The notes beneath the pieces are model-generated. The model was not told the origin of the DNA. It saw only the letters and a list, made by a program, of their open reading frames with translations, and ran no database searches. Position numbers and translations under genes: made by a program. Shown piece by piece: positions 14,301 to 15,562 of a stretch of 15,562 nt of DNA. How positions within the stretch are numbered: the first letter of the stretch is position 1; every line of letters begins with the position of its first letter. Origin of the DNA: Proteiniphilum sp. (GTDB lineage Bacteria; Bacteroidota; Bacteroidia; Bacteroidales; Dysgonomonadaceae); NCBI GenBank assembly GCA_031284475.1, contig JAISZV010000175.1, forward strand, positions 1-15,562, in the 5' to 3' direction.

Positions 14301-15562
14301 CCCAGTTGCGGTTGGAACGTGTATTCCGATGGATTGAGAAGGCGGGCATTTTCGAGTTTCTCGTAGTCGAGACCCTGTATTATGTTGCCCGGCAGAATAT
14401 TGCCGGCGGCGGTAATATCCCTTGCGCCGGCATAAGCGGAGACAAGCTGCTCGTACATGGAATTGGCGCGGTTGTTGGGGTAGGCTTCACTTCCCTGCTG
14501 CGTCCAGAAAGGGTTGTGTATGGTATTGTGTTCCCCCAGGTCGGCGAACGTCACAAGGTTTCTTACCTGGTCGTAGTTCCCCTGCTTGTTGGTGACCCAC
14601 ACCTCCATCCGGGTGATAGATACCGGCGATTGCACATAGGGCAGCTTGCTCAGCGCATGGTCGTAGGACTCACGGAAGTAGTACCCCAGGAAGAAGTGCT
14701 GGTTTTCATCGTACTGGTCGGTATTAAATTCAAACGGCGTGGTCTGCACCCCTCCCCGGCTGTTTACGGTCTGCGTTTCCGATTGCTGCTGTGAAAAGAG
14801 GGTGTTGACGTGCAATTTGCCGAACTGCAAATCGGCTTTTATGCCGAACAACGCCGCGCCGCCATTGATGAGCGAATTGGCGGTAGTCATGCTCACGTTT
14901 CCCGCCTCAATATTCCGTATAATCTCATCTTCCTCGCCCCGGTAGGCCAGTTTTATCTGTCCGGCGTCCATATCGAAAGTGGCGTCGCTATCGTAGTTGA
15001 TATTGAAATCGATTTTATCGCCTACTTTCGCGTTCATGTTGAGTTGTATCTGCTGGTTGAAGTCGAACCGGTTGCGTACGCGCGCCCGTTGCGGCAGGGT
15101 AGGGTTGTCGGTTACGTCTCTTTTTAATCCGGCCGATACTTCTAATGAACCCTGCGTGGTTAGTTGTATTCCTCCGGGGCCGAAAAGGGAGAAGCCCTGA
15201 TTGCTCCCCCTGCGTTGCCGGGTAAGGGGCGAAGGCCGTACGGGCGGAGGACGGCTGTCAACAGAAGCGTTGCGATCCCTGAAATGAGTTGTTTGCATTT
15301 GCTTTAAACGGTATTCCATATAGGCTTTGGAAGTCATGGTAACGGGTGTGCCGATCACCGTGTTGCCGATCATCCGCTCAAAGATATAGAGGTTGGTAAG
15401 ATGATCATACCGTACCTCTGTCCGTACGGAGGGGGGATCCTGTAACGGTTTTTGCCGCTCCGGGGGAGGGTCTGCGGGACTGCTGTCTGTGTGGAAAGGA
15501 GCGGGATGCGCGCTGTTTATTTGGAGGGGGGCGGGATATATGCTGTCTGTTTTGAGGGGGTT
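8336..15562 (-). CDS. sprA: T9SS outer-membrane translocon SprA (5' end outside window)
   Basis: SprA (Sov in Porphyromonas) is the very large 36-strand outer-membrane barrel through which type IX secretion cargo exits. The frame gives 2408 codons before TAA and stays open through the right edge, so the true start and signal peptide are missing; the ATG at 15371-15373 is internal, because the conserved segment EVRYDHLTNLYIFERMIGN spans it. Recognisable blocks (visible numbering): SLFGPGGIQLTTQGSLEVSAG near 125, EFWLMNPFVNDT near 960, NESYYEYKISLRPE near 1160, and a C-terminal segment with ESFNPLIEARGVWNNNINM and NDYDIVTGLGYRIP near the end. The last strand is GMSVRFNMDQ. Residues before EVRYD are a Pro-rich repeat region. 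Size equals the roughly 2400 aa typical of SprA, with no frameshift. rprX follows after 303 bases. Confidence 0.95.
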   Translation of the reverse strand, partial: NPLKTDSIYPAPLQINSAHPAPFHTDSSPADPPPERQKPLQDPPSVRTEVRYDHLTNLYIFERMIGNTVIGTPVTMTSKAYMEYRLKQMQTTHFRDRNASVDSRPPPVRPSPLTRQRRGSNQGFSLFGPGGIQLTTQGSLEVSAGLKRDVTDNPTLPQRARVRNRFDFNQQIQLNMNAKVGDKIDFNINYDSDATFDMDAGQIKLAYRGEEDEIIRNIEAGNVSMTTANSLINGGAALFGIKADLQFGKLHVNTLFSQQQSETQTVNSRGGVQTTPFEFNTDQYDENQHFFLGYYFRESYDHALSKLPYVQSPVSITRMEVWVTNKQGNYDQVRNLVTFADLGEHNTIHNPFWTQQGSEAYPNNRANSMYEQLVSAYAGARDITAAGNILPGNIIQGLDYEKLENARLLNPSEYTFQPQLGYISLQMPLQADEVLAVAFEYTCNGRVYQVGEFSGDVGKEAEGNNPATGGALFVKMLKPVSLSPRAYTWDLMMKNIYSAGYNAYDLQQDHFKLHITYLSDTTGVYLNYLPNSGIEDKLLLQVMNTDRLNARNDPYPDGVFDFLDGYTIDRKNGRIIFPVTEPFGAHLRKVIGNDAVANRFVYQELYDSTLTVARQAAEKNKFRMSGEYRGSSDAEINLNAMNIPRGSVKVTAAGVTLTEGADYTVDYLSGTVRIINRSILDAGTPVSVTLENRQTAQMQRRTLTGVNLLYNFSNDFSAGATLMHYYEKPLITKTLPGDESVKNTLWGVNLDYKKESAALTNLLDMLPFVEATAPSQLSARLEFAHLIAGRYKNKYTGGYSYLDDFESSASGIDLRSPYGWSLAATPYNSASAGLFPEAALSNNTEYGKNRAQMAWFYIDGMFTHRNSSLTPAHIKNDKEQLSDHRVREVYEREIFPGRDAYFGQPATIPVFNISYYPNERGPYNLDANTDGEGRLLNPRNRWGGITRRMDVRDFETANIEYIEFWLMNPFVNDTLGVSRGGDLYFNLGEISEDALKDGKKFFENGLPVDGDTTAVGYTAWGKYSKRQSTVYAFDNSRGDESRRLQDVGLNGLSSEEEKSFPAYRNYLDELRARLPGETLSRMQEDAHSPLNDPAGDSFRHYRGAEQDRRQMSILDRYKYFNGTEGNSLSPEDENAYSTASRTTPDIEDIDNDNTLNENESYYEYKISLRPEAMKVGGNFIVDKRETSVRLQNGSDGKVTWYLFKIPVREYQAKTGNIEGFNNIRFMRMFLTGFEEPVFLRFATLELKRSEWRNYGNDLSSGGAATGSGNINISTVNIEENGRRTPVSYVLPPGVTRILDPGQPQLRQENEQSLSLKVEELDPDNARAVYKSGIYDLRRYKRLQMFVHAERLPEDPGNLHDGDLSIFLRLGSDYRNNFYEYEIPLRLTPEGQYSANSLPDQEKVWPGENMFDFPLELLTDLKSERNADKQRGDGASYFAPYTRPDPEKQGNRVTITGNPSLAEVKVMMIGVRNNAGGSRSAEIWVNELRLSEFDEMGGWAAQGNVQLALSDIGTVGFSGRKETAGFGTINQSLPQRRNDDYTSIQLALNLEMGRFLPKQIKLSAPLYFSYSNQITAPLYDPFNQDVLLSESIKQSGNRLLSDSIRRIAVTGVKDVSLSLSNVKMEIKSKQPMPYDPANFSFTYARNENQRRSPDTQYATAKNFRLQANYEYTPLVKPWEPFKKTGDNAAMPELFRAVNLNYLPNNIRLSSDLVRNYEEVQLRDLNGYAEGVTQARQKYLSFSRNFFWNRDFSIAWDLTRNLKTAFRSGTVAEIEEPYLQVNKQLNRSDYEIWKDSVAQSIRELGKPLNYAQTADVTYTLPFALIPLLDWIGSSAAYHSQYRWERGAMIQDEKIGNFLQNDLSFTVNNRFNLVSLYNKIPFLREVNNRFAGEWNARQSGSSPGERNPAGQGIARYAVQTLMMIRSVNINWGYKSRSDVPGFEGMAGDFFGQQRTPGGLLPGWRFAFGFEGGERFVEKLKAGNLLVLNKNNITPAIYNETRNLRLDASLEPLPGLKIDLNALYEKNHRTEIQYMYDDMPKKLGGSFAMTVQTLSSAFENSKAGNNYRSQAFEKFLENRQIIAERTRKQYAGTNYPFGGFLAGSGYEGKPFDGSVGDVGLNSSGVLIPAFLAAYTGKNPNSVALTPFPGISALLPNWLISYNMMRLLPQLETYMQSLTLAHQYLSQYRVGSFDSFTSWAPLGDGSGLGYVRDAVSGFPIPSAPFNISSVSIQESFNPLIEARGVWNNNINMTLRINKSRALNLNIASYQIVETNDYDIVTGLGYRIPHFNRVVGLKSDFMQRERRRPSAGKTAGNTQPDDRTAAFGNDLNIRLDISRKTTHALIRKIEEQFTQATSGIITTTISFSADYSLSRAITLRAFFDRMAYRPLVSSGSYPTSTTSAGMSVRFNMDQ
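15467..15556 (-). repeat. Three imperfect decapeptide (30-bp) repeats in the SprA N-terminal linker
   Basis: In frame, the linker reads LKTDSIYPAP, LQINSAHPAP and FHTDSSPADP, giving the pattern [LF]x[TI][DN]SxxPAx. At DNA level TGCTGTCTGT recurs exactly at 15481 and 15541, two units apart. The array may continue past the window edge. It precedes the folded SprA region and is followed by another Pro-rich stretch. Confidence 0.7.

Noticed and set aside
8487..15200. Many opposite-strand and out-of-frame ORFs inside sprA
   Set aside because: They are shadows of one very long intact frame with continuous SprA similarity.
15371..15373. ATG as the sprA start codon
   Set aside because: The frame remains open for 63 codons upstream to the window edge, and conserved SprA sequence (EVRYDHLTNLYIFER) precedes this Met.
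1..15562. CRISPR array, tRNA, rRNA or intact mobile element
   Set aside because: Short tandem repeats exist but none has CRISPR-like repeat-spacer regularity, and no cloverleaf, rRNA segment or transposase was recognised.

Overview
The window looks like chromosomal DNA from a member of the Bacteroidales. Four things support this: a nearly complete SprA (translocon of the type IX secretion system), an RprX/RprY two-component pair, a remnant of the Bacteroidetes-type HU-related DNA-binding protein, and Bacteroidetes-style TAnnTTTG promoter elements. GC content is moderate. A T9SS-bearing family such as Dysgonomonadaceae or Porphyromonadaceae fits best, but the genus cannot be fixed from the sequence alone. 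Every recognisable gene lies on the minus strand, so transcription runs from high to low coordinates.

Layout in transcription order. Positions 15562-8336 hold sprA, open through the right edge, so its true start is outside the window. Next come a 303-base AT-rich spacer (with a 16-bp tandem repeat just after the sprA stop and a candidate promoter) and the rprX-rprY pair (8032-5761), separated by one base and closed by a clear intrinsic terminator. After a 306-base spacer with a 26-bp near-palindrome centred on a consensus -7 element comes a CDP-alcohol phosphatidyltransferase-like membrane enzyme (5454-4729) with a variant active-site signature. Then follow yicC (4654-3782), a spacer built of 40-45 bp imperfect repeats, gmk (3651-3088), a secreted alpha/beta hydrolase (2972-2058) and a bile-acid/sodium-symporter-fold transporter (1964-1071).

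The left end (about 1-1070) looks decayed. It holds a 62-codon remnant of a winged-helix regulator, a 21-bp periodic repeat array, and an HU-related gene whose reading frame is cut by TGA where relatives, as I recall them, have Trp, and which has no upstream ATG.

Functional themes are envelope secretion (SprA), envelope or stress signalling (RprXY), phospholipid head-group chemistry (CDP-alcohol enzyme), and nucleotide/RNA housekeeping (Gmk, YicC). I found no wholly new multigene system. The least explained items are the operator-like palindrome, the variant CDP-alcohol phosphotransferase motif, the several unrelated tandem repeats in spacers and in the SprA N-terminus, and the HU-related nonsense codon.
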